Below, piece after piece: positions 45,862-59,400 of a DNA stretch of 64,000 bases. The DNA lies in NCBI GenBank assembly GCA_016169945.1, contig JADLSH010000162.1, positions 744,001-808,000 on the forward strand, read 5' to 3'. Source of the DNA: Trachythela sp. YZ-2020 (Eukaryota > Cnidaria > Anthozoa > Malacalcyonacea > Clavulariidae). Every line of letters starts with the position of its first letter. Positions within the stretch are counted from its first letter, which is position 1. The notes beneath the pieces were generated by a model. That model did no database searches and had not been told where the DNA came from. It was given only the letters and a program-made list of their open reading frames with translations. A program made the position numbers and the translations under genes.

Positions 45862-46806
45862 TCATACAACAACAGCAGTGGGAAGACATCTTGCTTCAGA
45901 CATGTCTGGAAGTTCTTCCCAAGTATACTTTTCAAAGTTGAAAGCTTCAACTGACTTTAGCCACTTTAAGTCACATTCTTGCTCATCCAACCCTCCCAGT
46001 ACTACAATGTTGTCTCCAATAACAACTGCAGTACATCCCCACCTCTTACATCTCATTGGTGGTAGCATGTGACTTTGTTCTGTCTTGACATTGTACATGA
46101 TAACTGTATCTAATGAGTTGCCATGTTTGTCAATGCCACCTATAATAACGATGTTGTCTCCCCATTTCACAGTTGCCATATCACACACTTCATAGGGCAG
46201 TGGTGACAACTGTTTACATTCATTCTTCTTTATATCATACAGTACGACACTGCTGAGGTTGTCTTCGTAACTGTTAGTTGTACTTCCACCAACGATCAAC
46301 AAACTATCATCAAATATTTCAGTGCGGTGATACTCTCTTGGTTCTGGCATTCTTGATAGGGTCTTCACAGTATAGGGAGGAACAAGTTGGACTTCATGAA
46401 TACAGTCAGACGCAGCATTTTCATTTTCACCACCAGTAACTATCAACTGATCGTTATACAGCACACTGCTGTGGAATGCCAACTTAGCAGGCAGTTTAAC
46501 AGGACAGTCACTCCAGTATGTGGAGAGATCAGGGCTTGGGTGAATATTCATTCTGATCATATCATCGACATTGTCACTTTTATTCCAACTGTCACCCCCA
46601 GCTATAGTCATGTGATTGTTGTAAACAAACGAAGTCGCTCCATAACGGTCCTCTGGCATGGATTGTAATGGCGACCATATTCTTTGACGCCAGTTAAACA
46701 TCTCTACAGAGTCAATTATTGCACCTCCAGCAACAATTATATTTTCCTTGTCACCACTTGCTGTATTTCTTACTTGGTTTGTGTTTTCTTCTTTCATGTC
46801 CTCCAT
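45862..46806 (-). CDS. Kelch-only derivative of the RING-TRAF-kelch gene (copy B)
   Basis: 314 residues, the tandem-duplicate partner of 31939-32868, with the same start (MEDMKEENTNQVRN) and the same missing RING/TRAF half. Differences include a short in-frame duplication giving DLKWLKSVE near the C-terminus and extra residues around GGDSWNKSDNVDD. The kelch glycine pairs are preserved. Both copies remaining open although the surrounding unit has decayed (OTU fragment, one RING copy) suggests selection on the propeller. A TATA-like box lies at 46905-46912. Confidence 0.82.
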   Translation of the reverse strand: MEDMKEENTNQVRNTASGDKENIIVAGGAIIDSVEMFNWRQRIWSPLQSMPEDRYGATSFVYNNHMTIAGGDSWNKSDNVDDMIRMNIHPSPDLSTYWSDCPVKLPAKLAFHSSVLYNDQLIVTGGENENAASDCIHEVQLVPPYTVKTLSRMPEPREYHRTEIFDDSLLIVGGSTTNSYEDNLSSVVLYDIKKNECKQLSPLPYEVCDMATVKWGDNIVIIGGIDKHGNSLDTVIMYNVKTEQSHMLPPMRCKRWGCTAVVIGDNIVVLGGLDEQECDLKWLKSVEAFNFEKYTWEELPDMSEARCLPTAVVV

Positions 46807-46904
46807 CTTCGTACAATTTCTATATCAAGATGAGCTTGTCTATATCGCAATAATCATAAAGCAAGTTCTGTGTTGATGTCAGTCGCTCTGTAGTATAAAC
46901 TTCG

Positions 46905-46912
46905 CTATATAG
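46905..46912 (-). promoter_or_regulatory. TATA-like box of kelch-only copy B
   Basis: CTATATAG ~100 bp upstream of the ATG at 46806, same conserved flank. Confidence 0.5.
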
Positions 46913-48059
46913 ACTGAATATAGATACAGTGTTCGTTCTTGGAGAAAGTCTGTGTTAGTATTTGCTTGAAATCTTTAACAAAATGATCTGTTTAGAGCAG
47001 CAGACAAATATCGCTTCCGCATAAAGTGTTTAAAGCGTCTTTTCCAGACAGGAATTTGCTGGCATGAAATAGAATATTTCATGTATTGTGACAAAAGATC
47101 TTAACCTCGTATGGCGCTTGTAATTGGTTACATTGTGTAAACAAGAATTTCTCACTTCAAAATATGGAAATTAGTTCGCTGAAAATGATATTGTATACCA
47201 AGATACCTTAATAATGCTTATAGACTGAGCATATTATTATGATCGATGTGGATAAAGTCTGTATTACATTTTGTTCCAAATTTTTCACCAAAATATGTGA
47301 CGCTTTTGTAAAGGTATTTAGTGTCTTTCGCAGATTGGTATTTGTTTACACAAGATAGAATATTTAATCTATGGTGCGATGGGTGGTCATCACCAGATCA
47401 TTAGTAATACTGGCTTGCAATTGGCTACATTGTGTTGACAAAAATTTTCTTTCTCAAGATATTTCTCAAGATTAGATAACTTTAAACAATATGTTCAAAA
47501 TGTGTCACGTTTCAAGTAGCTCAGATTACAAATTGAAGACAAGAAATTGCAAAGAATCATGTCAAATAAAGATAACTTTTATATCATTACAGTTCAAATA
47601 CCAGTGTTGTAAAAATTACCAAAAAAGTAATGAGTAAAAATTACAATTACTTCTACGGAAAAGTAATTATTACAAATTACTAATTACTTTCTTTCAAAAG
47701 TGATTAATTACAAATTAATTATTTTTTCTTTATAAGATAATGTTCTTATTTAGATTATACAATATGTATGAATGCGATAAGATATATTATTATATGGCAA
47801 GCGCTAGTTCCTGTAGTTTACGCGATATGATTGGCTAATCAGCGGTCTGTATAGGTATTTAGCAGCAATTTTGAAGAAACAACGTAATGTCAAAAACTTC
47901 ATTTGAAAGATAAATTTCAAAAAATATACTGTCAAAAAGCAGTTGACGTAAAATCACGCAATGCTCCGCGGGGCATTACCGCATTACGAAATTTTTAATG
48001 CCCTACAACAAAAACAAACCATATAATAAACTACTTATTTTACTACTTATGGTTGTGCC

Positions 48060-48220
48060 ATCTAATAAACTACTTATTAACCTCAAACGTTCGGTCTTTA
48101 CGGAAAATATTAAACCTCGGTCTTGCCGCGGACCTCGCTATCGCTCGGTCAATACGGCAAGATTTCGGTTTAATATTTTACCGTACGTAAAGATCTCACT
48201 TTCGGTTAATAAGTAGTTAG
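48060..48220. repeat. Foldback element upstream of the SLC13 gene
   Basis: AAACTACTTATTAACC / GGTTAATAAGTAGTT arms with inner ATATTAAACC/GGTTTAATAT and CTTGCCG/CGGCAAG stems. Confidence 0.78.
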
Positions 48221-48542
48221 TATTCAAACCTTCTTAACTCGACTTGAAAATTGTTGAGTGTGAATACTTGTTATAATAACATACAAAACATGTTAATAGG
48301 TTGCACGTTAAAAATTTTAGAATTTGGACACGTGATGGGGCAAAACCCCTATACTTATTCCTTAGAAGAATCAAATAAAACTGTGCATAGGTCAAAAGGT
48401 TAATTAAACAAAAGAGTTTCTTGTTACATATAGTAAATCACTTGGCATTGACATATTTACTTTGCGTCGTATAAAGGCTAAAGCTTGTAGCTGTCGCTTT
48501 AGGACTACCAAAATTCATATAGCTTCACAGAGGTTTTAAAAC

Positions 48543-50424
48543 ATGGCTTCAAGGTGGTTAAAAGCTTTGAAGAAATGGAGAAAGTATCTTATTCTGTTGC
48601 TAACGCCGATTCTATTGTCCCCTCTACCGCTGACGTTGCAAGACAAGGTATCGAATGATATTATTTTAAACGTGGCGATTTAGCGTAGATAGTACGTATT
48701 ATGCAGCCAGCAAATATGGCGATAAACGCTGAGTATTTTTATCCAATACTCCAAAAACAGTAATCAATTTTATATCGGAACGACGGGCTGCTATTTATTC
48801 GGCAGAATTACAGTACGGAATACTCTTCTAGCGCTAGCCCTGGCCGGTGAAGTTTACAATCATAACCATGCAGCATACTGGAACTATTAAACATCAAATC
48901 GAGTTCAAACACTAAACAGATCATGTGCAAGATTAAAATCTAACCTTAACCATTAAACCAAAGCTTCTAACAACTAGTTTCATCTCTTATTGATCCAGTG
49001 TTACTTACAGGAGGAAACCTAAACTAAACTAACTTTATTTATAGTGGATAGCTCTACCAGTTCTAAACTGTTCTTCCTAGAGGTCCAGTAAAGATAATCT
49101 CTTATTGGTCCAGTGTTACTGTACAGGAGGAAACCTAAACTAAACTAACTTTATTTATACTGGATAGCTTTATCACTTCTAAACTGTTCTGCCTAGAGGT
49201 CCAGTAAGAGTCATCCCTTATTGATCCAGTGTTACTACAAGAGGAAACCTAAACTAAACTAACTTTATTTATACTGGATAGCTCTATCAGTTCTAAACTG
49301 TCCTTCCTAGAGGTCCAGTAAGAGCCATCTCTTATTGATCCAGTGTTACTACAAGAGGAAACCTAAACTAAACTAACTTTATTTATACTGGATAGCTCTA
49401 TCAGTTCTAAACTATTCTCCCTAGAGGTCCAGTAAGAGTCATCTCTTATTGATCCAGTGTTACTACAAGAGGAAACCTAAACTAAACTAACTTTATTTAT
49501 ACTGGATAGCTCTATCAGTTCTAAACTCTTCTCCCTAGAGGTCCAGTAACATCCATTACCAATTTTTCCTTTTCCATTTCAGCGAGCGAGTTGCGCATAC
49601 GCCATCATGATTATGGCGATCTACTGGACAACGGAATCCTGTTCCCTGGCTGTCACGTCATTGCTACCCTTGCTACTATTCCCGATACTTGGTGTAGTCA
49701 AAGCGAAAGAGATCAGCATGCCGTATTTCAGTGACACAAATGTTTTGTTTATCGGAGGAATGATGTTGGCAGTTGCGGTTGAGCAGTGGAACTTGCACAA
49801 GAGAATTGCGTTGAAAATATTGCTCTTGATTGGAACACAGCCCAGAAGGTATGTAATTATTACTTCTGCCAAGAGGTTACGTTTTCATCTGGTTTGCTTG
49901 CTTGTTTGTTTGTTTGTTTGTTTATTTGTTTGTTTGTTTGTTTGCTTGCTTGTTTGTTTGTTTGTTTGTTTGTTTGTTTGTTTGTTTGTTTGTTTGTTTG
50001 TTTGTTTGTTTGTTTGTTTGTTTGTTTGTTTGTTTGTTTGTTTGTTTGTTTGCTTGTTTGCTTGTTTATTTATTTGTTTGCTTGTTTCCTTGTTTGCTTG
50101 TTTGATTGATTGTTTGTTTGTTTGTTTGTTTGTTTGTTTGCTTGCTTGCTTGTTTGTTTGTTTGCTTGTTTGTTTGTTTGTTTGCTTGCTTGCTTGTTTG
50201 TTTGTTTGTTTGCTTGTTTGTTTGTTTGATTGTTTGTTTGCTTGCTTGCTTGTTTGTTTGTTTGTTTGTTTGCTTGTTTGTTTGTTTGCTTGTTGTTTGT
50301 TTGCTTGCTTGCTTGCTTGTTTGTTTGCTTGCTTGCTTGTTTGTTTGTTTGATTGATTGTTTGTTTGTTTGTTTGCTTGCTTGCTTGTTTGTTTGTTTGA
50401 TTGATTGATTGATTGTTTGTTTGT

Positions 50425-50468
<44 letters not shown>

Positions 50469-53400
50469 TTGCTTGTTTGTTTGTTTGCTTGTTTGTTTGT
50501 TTGCTTGTTTGTTTGTTTGATTGATTGTTTGTTTGATTGATTGTTTGTTTGTTTGTTTGCTTCCAGTCTGCTTCCAACACATTTACTATATCTTCTTAAA
50601 CTTTAGGCTGCTACTTGGTTTCATGTGTCCCACGGCTTTCCTATCAATGTGGGTCAGCAACACAGCCACTACGGCAATGATGGTACCTATTGCGCAAGCA
50701 GTGCTCGGCGAAATTAAAGAAATCAAGAAATTTGGCGTTGCAAGGAATGAAACGGACGGAAAAGAAGAGATTATTGAGAATTGTGAGCAAGTTGAGATGA
50801 ATGTACTGGATGAAAAATCTTGTAGCACAACGAAAATTGCGAGCACAGATAGATTGTCGAACGAAGTAAGAGGATTTGTGTTGTTTACATTTTGAGGTGC
50901 CGAAGGCGAAGTGGTTGGTGCAGGTGCCTTTCATATCTGTGACTCGGGTCGAGTCCTGCAATATGCAGTTGTCTGATTAGATTTTGTGAGAAGAGTGTCC
51001 TCAGTAGTGACTCTACTAAACACCGTAGGTACTCTACGGTTACTCCATTTTCATCGCGTAGTAACATTGAACCAATAATTGATGGCGTTACTGGACCTCT
51101 AGGAAGAACATCTTAGAACTGATAAAGCTATCCAGTATAAATAAAGTTAGTTTAGTTTAGGTTTCCTCCTGTAGTAACACTGGATCAATAAGAGATGATC
51201 CTTACTGGACCTCTAGGCCAGTCTAGGGAGAACAGTTTTGAACTGATAAAGCTATCCAGTATAAATAAAGTTAGTTTAGAGTAGGTTTCCTCCTGTAGTA
51301 ACACTGGATCAACAAGAGATGATCCTTACTGGACCTCTAGTCCTCTAGCCAAACTTCCAGACGAAGTGCCTTGATCCTAAAGACCTGAAGATTATTGTAT
51401 AGACACCACACGTTCAATATATATTGCTAATTGTTCTGGGAACAAATCATCCATGATATTTTCCTGATAATCTGTCTAATACCTATTTACACACATAAAC
51501 GCTCTACAGGTTTATCTGTGTAGATGAACAACACAAATAAGAAGCTACAATCTTGGACATAACTGGTTGAGACTACCTTTACCTTTATAAAAAATACGCC
51601 TCTGATAAATTCCCTGCGGTGCGCTTCTTAATCCTCCACTCCTCCAATGTTGTGCTCGTGTCATGGTAGCTTGCCAAAAGTTGTTTCGGGGTTGTTCACA
51701 ACATTGAACTGGGGGAAAGCTCACGAAGTTTGTTTTTGCAATGTACATTAACTTTGCAATATTGCGAGTCGTGGTCTCAAGGGTTGTGTCCAAGATTGTA
51801 GAGTTAAACTGTATGCAATGGAGTTCGATCCCGGTCGCAGAGGTGAAAGGCTCGCGTATTAACAGTGTAACACCTAAACCCATTAATTCTTTATACATTT
51901 TTCAGCCAGATGCGAAAGCCTTCAGTGACTTATGCAAGGCGACAATGTTGTCTATCGCTTATGCCGCTAACATTGGAGGAACGGCTACGCTCACGGGGAC
52001 TGGCACCAATCTGGTCTTTGTTGGGCAGACAGAAGAGTATGTCAGTTAAATTGTCGATATTACTAGGCTAGTTTAAACTAATCAAACTACCTGAAAAATT
52101 AACTACACAAGTCAAAATTACAACTTGTAATAAAAACGTGCAGCAGACTTGTACCAATGCTGTTTCAACAACTTGTTACCAGGATGTGTTCGCACTGCTT
52201 TTCCCAAGCTTGTTGACAAGTTGTCAACGGCTTGTTGACAACTTGCTACAAGGTTGTTGACTCAACAGACTTGTTACAAGTTGTTCCAACAACTTGTTAT
52301 CGTCCTGCAATTCAACAGCTTTAACAAACTGTGAGTGACAACCTTGTAGCAACTTGATAAAATGACAGCATTGCTACAAGTTGTTGAGAAGCTTGCTACA
52401 AGTCTGTTGCGAACACATCTTGTTGACAAGATGTGAGATTTTTGCGTGTGTACCTAAAGTTCGTGTTAGATTTTTAGCTATTTTTCAGTTTTATCCTAAA
52501 GACCCAAAGCTTGTCTTGTATAGACGCTACCTACACTGGCACCACACGTTCAAGATATTAGTTTAGACCAAAACTTAAACTAAAACTAAGGCTTAAAATG
52601 ACAACAATGTAAACTTTAAAGAAACAAATAATATTCATACAAGATTTAAAGAAGTCCTTATTTTCTTATAAGAATTATCCTTTAGGTTATTTGATGAGAG
52701 TGGTGGAATTGGTTTTGGGGATTGGTTTGTGTTCGCTTTTCCTGAGGCTGTTATTTTACTGTTTATCAGTTGGCTGTGGTTACAATGGATGTTCCTTGGA
52801 TTTAGGTAAGATTTCTTAAGTGTATCGTTTCTACGCTAAAGCTTTGATTAAGTCCATCACTGGATAAAGTTTGGATTCGGTCCTAGGACTGGATAAAGTT
52901 TTTGTCAAATTCTAGGATTGGATGAAGTTTTAAACAAGTCCAAGGACTGGAGAAAGTTTTGATCAAATTCTAGGACTGGATGAAGTTTTGATGAAGTCCT
53001 AGGACTGGATGAAGTTTTAAATAAGTCCAAGGACTGGATAAAGTTTTGATCAAATTCCAGGATTTGATGAAGTTTTGATCAAGTCCTAGGACTGGATGAA
53101 GTTTGCTTAAGTCCTAAGACGGGATTAAGTTTTGATCGAGTCCTGTATTTTAAAGTTGTAGAACTCTTGTCAACTGCTTTCAAAGAAGAGACCAGTCAGA
53201 TCGGTTAACTGAAGAACAGTCCTCAGTAAAGAGAGTTATTCAACAAGAATACGATGCCCTCGGACCAATGACGTAGGTCTTATTCTTAACTACTTTAATA
53301 ATATATATATATCTATATTTACTACACAAGAAAAAATCTCACATCTTGTTAACAAGATCTGTTTGCAACAGACTTGTAGCAAGGTTGTCAAAAAGTTCTA

Positions 53401-56400
53401 ACAATGTTGTCATTTTATTAAGTTGCTTCAAAGTTGTCACTCACAACTTGTCAACAAGTTGTTGAATTGTAGGACGATAACAAGTTGTTGTAACAAGTTG
53501 TAACAAGTCTGTTGAGTCAAAAACCTTGTAGCAAATTGTCAACAAGCCGTTGACAACTTGTCAACAAGCTGGGAACAAGCAGTGCGAACACATCCTGATA
53601 ACAAGTTGTTGAAACAGCATTGGTACAAGTCTGCTGCAGGTTTGTTACAACTTGTGTAGTTTTACGTGTGTGATACATATTTTCGTGAGCAAAACACAAA
53701 GGAAATCAGCGTCATTGTATCGTTGTCTTGATATACAGGATAGAAACTGAGTGGACGTCTGCAATAGACGAATTCGGAGTTTCGACTGCGCATCCAAATG
53801 ACGCGTTCTGCGTCGGGATAAAATTACAGTTGAATCATAACATGTAGCTAAGACTGGAAGATTTAAAATATGCATATCAAAGTATTTAACTGATCAATCC
53901 TTCATTTGTGTTTTACATATAGCCGCAATAGAACTGTCCATTAAATAGTTTTTGTGGAAGCTTATTTTGTCTTCTGTGTAAAGCGAAATGATGATTGAAC
54001 AGTTGAATACTTTGATATGAATATTTTAATTCTTCCAGTCTCAGCTACATGTTATGATTCAATTGCACGTTTATCTCGACGCAGAACGCGTCATTTGGAT
54101 GTGCAGTCGAAACTCCGAACAAAAGGCATTCATGTTGAAAAGTCTGTTAACCATTAAGCCGCAATGTGCCCTAATGCGCCCGACTTTGTTATTTCACTCT
54201 GTCTTATGCCAGATGATTCTATTCACCAAGGAAAATATTTGGAGATTAATGAGTTGTGAAATACTCAATATTTTATAGATTTGCAGAAAAAGGTGTTTTG
54301 GTTCATTTCGTCATTCTGGCATTACTGTGGGCTGTCAGAGATCCAAAGTTTGTTTCTGGATGGAGTGTTTTATTTAAAGATGGGTAAGAAGGTGCAATGC
54401 GCCCTACTTTAGTATTTTACTCTGTCTAACCCTAGGCGATTTTACTTGTCAGTGGTAGGGTACTACCAGTTAATGGGTTAACAAAACTATCTGCCAGTGT
54501 CTCTTGTTAACCCATTAGCTTGCAATGCGCCCAGATGCGCCATACTTTACTATTTTACCCTGTCTAACGCCAGATTATTTTGCTCGTCAGTGGTAGGATA
54601 CTGCCAGTTAATTGGTAAACAAAACAGATATTCAATTTCCCCTTTCACAAACATATAAATACATTCATGCACCCAGAAATAAGCCTATTCTTCCCTTAAT
54701 TATATAGTAAATAGGCGTTTCTAATCTTATGCATCTTCTAAAAGCTCGATTTTGGCACATAAATACGTTTCCAAACTGGCTTACCTTTATATTGATACTG
54801 TAGATTCTATATATATAATGACCACCAGCTTATTGTCGAAGCGCACGTCGCAATTGTTACATGTTATACCGTACTAAAAATGGCTCCACAAATATACATC
54901 CATCCTTTTGTATACGGTGGAAAATGTACCACAACACACAAGCATAAAGCCAGGGATAAACCCATTAAGCTTTGCGTATGTGTCGGGATACAGCACCCCC
55001 GCCAAATTATTCAAATACTAAAACCAACAGTTCAATTTATATGCCATACTGTTGTCGAACGGTGGACTATTTAGAACAACATTATTAAACACTCTCCGTT
55101 ATATATCCGTTTAGTCTCTTGTCTTCCATGAAATCGGCGACCATCTCGCTTAACTTGTCGTTTTCCATCTCACAAAACAGTCTTTCAAGGTTATCTAGGC
55201 CACTAAGATTGTTTGGCCCAAGACCTGCAAGCTTTTCAAGATAGTCGAAAATTTCCAAAGCTGTCCGTAGCTTGTCGCTTATTCCGGCGGGGATACGAGA
55301 TTTCAACATGTATTTAAGTTCGTTTGTTTCTTGCCGAGAAAACTTATGGGATAATTTTACCATAAACCCACGATATTTTTTTTCACACTCTTCACTTTTT
55401 TCGCTCATCGGTACTGAAAATTTTCAAAATGAATGGACGAAGCTTGCATGTACCAGTATGTCTGCTCGCAGGTTGTGTACTTGTCATTGCCATATATGGA
55501 CATTCAGCAAAAATCTAATTGCAGGTGACCGATATTATAGCAATACTACTTTACCCCAGCCTCCTCCGCAGACATCTCTTTTGATATTGTTAATATTGAG
55601 TTAGGTTTTGGGTTACCTGTGTCAGGTCAGGGTGAGGAAGAAATCTCAACTAGAATTTTTTTTCACAGCCTGACACAGTAACCCAATACCTAACTCATAT
55701 CAAAAGAGATGCTTGCGGAGGAGACTAAGTTTACCCATAGGGTAGTGAGTGCAGCGTTGCTGCCTTTGTAGAATTTGTTGTATAATGTATATTTTTGAAT
55801 TTCAAAACAGAACCGAAAGTGTTATGTTTAACGAACGCACGATTGGCCTGACAGGCTATGTTCTATTTAAGTGAAAGACTTGCTCACAAAAATGCAATTA
55901 CATTGCTCCGCAGGCACTGCTTGTATGCTTGTTCTCATTAGTATGGGGTGGGACTGGACGGACAAGTCCCCTCCACAACTCTAGTTCAGGAACACCTTCG
56001 AGACATGTTTAAATCCGATTAGAAATATTGGAGGAGGGAGGGGGAAGCGTGCACAATATATTCTCGCAGGTAGCAAATTTAATTGCATTTTCGGGGATCA
56101 AAGTGGCCCCGGACCCCTAATAAGCTAACGCTACCGTCCTCACGACAATTTATTGACGACGTCATAGATTGTCTCATCCACTTCTGTTTTGCGCCGTGCC
56201 ACTAATGTTATTCAGTATCTTCTCAACAATCCTTATTTTCCTATATTACTATGACCGAAGGATTAGGGCAGGGCCGTAGAACTTCCGTGATGGAAAGATC
56301 AAATTTTGGCATATTGTCGCGTACACTACATAAGTGAGACAAATTGTTTCTTATATTTTTTATCGCCCTTATTAGTTAATTTAATTTAATTTTTTAAATT

Positions 56401-59400
56401 TATTAACTTCGTCACTTAGTTACATAGAAATAACATTACTCAACAAAAAGAAACATTACAACATATAAAATTACATATATAGATTAAGGAAATAGTTGTG
56501 GCAGGGTAACCGCAACAGCTAGATGCCAATTACTGCGGACCCGGCCCGGCAGACAAAATAAAAATAAAAGACGATTAATTAAAAACAACAAGTTATGGGT
56601 GCATTCAAACTTCGAGCCTTATTACAATAAACACAAACAGATTTCCATGTCCGAGAGTTTTCAGGGTTGTAATAGCTAGATAGGGCATAATTTAGCCTTA
56701 AAATAGGACGGGGAATTGCTATTTTTACGAATATCATTAGGTAAAATGTTCCAAACTCAAACCAAATTCAGTTAGCTGCCTTTCAACTGAATGACGCTTC
56801 AAACGAGACAACAAATCGATATCTAGGCAACGTAAGAGGAACAGAGCAGGTGGAAAATGCGTGAATAATTATTATGCAAATTAAACAAATTCAGCGGTTA
56901 ATGATTTCGAAAAACTTTCTTTGATGGGTGCTCGGGTAAAACTTTCTAGTTTTGCCTGACTGAATACAAATATATATAGGCACTCCATAAAAACAAAGAA
57001 ATAAGTGCACACTTTACCCCAAAGTTTGTCTAGATACCGCAATTTAAACATTCATAAGTGAAGTAAAAAAAAACGTGTGTAGAAAATTTTGTACAACTTT
57101 ACACCTAATTGCGCAATGTCCAGTCTGCTATAACCACCGGCTATCATGTGATGTGCCCTTAAGCCAGCGCAAATTTCTCCTTTACGTTGATACATTACAA
57201 ACAGTAAGAGCTTGTACTTACCTCCGACAATACTGTCCTATTTTATTAGACTTCTACTTTAGATTGTATCTTATAACAAAAAGACGCTTACCACAGCTTT
57301 AAGGCAATATTTTCAACTGTACTTGCCAACGGTCTTGGCTTGGTTGAGGTCTCCCTCTCTCTTATTCACTTTTTGTGGAGTTCCACCCCCCAAGGAGATG
57401 ACGTCATTTGTGATTCCTACCATACGTTTACTTCACCACACCAGAGTTTCACAAATTTGCGTTCATCTTTTTGTATCAAGAAAACAGCACGCCTGCACAA
57501 CACATGCTTAAAATCAGGAATAAACCCGGACTTTAAGAATGTATTGAGTCGGCTTAACATAACAAAACACTCAGTCAGATCTGCGTTCAAATTTCGTCAA
57601 ATTTGTGTTTATAGTTCAGATATTCGAATGACGTTATTTTTGATAAAACTACTAACCATGGAACGAAGGTTTTGTTTTTCCATCAAAGTGAAAAGTCTTT
57701 CGAGTCTATGAAGATTGTTTGGTCCAACAAGTTCGAGGTTTTCAAGATGACGGAATAATTTGAACGTCGTATTGAGTGATTCCATAATCCCGGCTGGAAT
57801 AACTGAAGTCAAAACGTACATTATTTCTTCTTTATCTTGAGATGTGACTTGGCCAGCTAACTTCATCATAAATACACGATACTCCGAATCCTGTGCCATT
57901 TCGTTGTTATCGTCCATTTCTTCGTTCAGTTTATTCTGAGTTTTTTGAAGAAATCTTCGTTACGAATGTTCGATTATTCAAAAGTCAGATGAAAGAACGA
58001 TGAACGTGACAACAAATCCGGATAGGATTCACTTGACGATAGAATTAGGGCCGGCTAAGCAAACTAAACGACCCTGCTTCAAAATGAGTGGCTCGAAACG
58101 AAACAAATTGATGTCTAGGCAACTTAAGGGCCACAAGGCAGGTACTGCATATATAGAAACCTCAAACGCGTAGGCAAGGTTTTGTTGAATTTTTCAGGAC
58201 CAAGACCAGCAGCTTATCGTATAGACGCTACCTACCCTAGCACCACACGTTCGAGATTTTTTTGTTGAAGAAAAATTAATCAATAGATTCAAACATATAT
58301 TGACTTTACAGCCACAAAAAATTTCCATATTTGCTCGTGTGTATGCATGACAAAAAATTGACAAGTTTTTCTTGACAAGAAGTCTTGTTTAAAAGCTAGT
58401 CACGCCAGCTTTTGAACAAGGAAAATTGTTCGTGTGTACGGCCAACAAGGAAAACTTGAATCTCATCTCATCGATTCTCATCAACTTTGAGCTGGTTCAA
58501 TTTTTGAAGAGAGTTGATGAAAGTTTTCCCTCGTTTGACCGGTACGCGTGGAATTATCCAGTCCACTCTCATGCAACACTTGTTCTCTTTTGACTGGGGC
58601 ATGAAAGTTGATGAAACGTTCAGGCAAACTCTCGCTTGCCAACTCTCATCAACTCTCGTACTACTTTACAAGCAGGGGCCGGTTGTATAAAAACGTAGTT
58701 AAATTTAACTATAGTTAGTGCGAAAGTAAACCAATCAGAATCGCGAAATTTAGAGTTAACTACTATTTAACTACAAAACGAGTAGTTAAAATGTAGTTAA
58801 GACTTATTATACAACTGGCCCCAGGACTTTTAAATGTCAACATTCTTGACATTGACTAACTCCATCTGAAACCATCTATTGTTTCTACATATTGTAGTTA
58901 TGTGCGAGACGCGACAGCCAGTATGGCCGTGGCGTTTTCATTGTTCAATTTTCCCGCCAAAAGACCAACACTATTTGACGACGAAGACGAAGATGATGGA
59001 GTCAAAGGTTGGATTCCGTGTGTGATTTTTGTTGCAGAAACAATGTTTCCTGTTTTGCCCACCTTACGGAAACATGGCTAGGAAACAATGTTTCCTGGTT
59101 TGTTTAGCTTTGGGAGACATGGCTAGGAAACAATGTTTCTTGGTTTGCCTACCTTCTGAAAACATGGCTAGGAAACAATGCTTAGTTTCCCTTGCCCTTG
59201 GGTTTAACAATGTAATATACAGTATACTATATTTGTTGTTGTAGGCAATCCATTCCCTACATTACTTGAGTGGAAAGTTGTGACCAAAAAGTTCCCTTGG
59301 AATATTGTCTTGCTTCTTGGAGCGGGCTTTGCAATGGCCAAAGCAGCAAAGGTACTCAACTGATTTTTTAATATCAGTTTAGAACTGATGGAACCATTCA

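Larger units (their letters stand above)
40420..47570. repeat. Segmental duplication unit B
   Basis: Partner of unit A. It differs by an insertion of repeat DNA at ~40500-41040 (the GCGTGCTCAAT elements), an intact RING-TRAF-kelch gene, and a more decayed OTU fragment. The 30.0-31.5 versus 43.95-45.5 kb stretches are almost identical by eye, indicating recent duplication or conversion. Confidence 0.9.

Noticed and set aside
49607..50582. Long open frames of up to 249 residues on both strands
   Set aside because: Apart from the SLC13 exon 2 part (to 49848), these are translations of the (TTTG)n microsatellite in intron 2.
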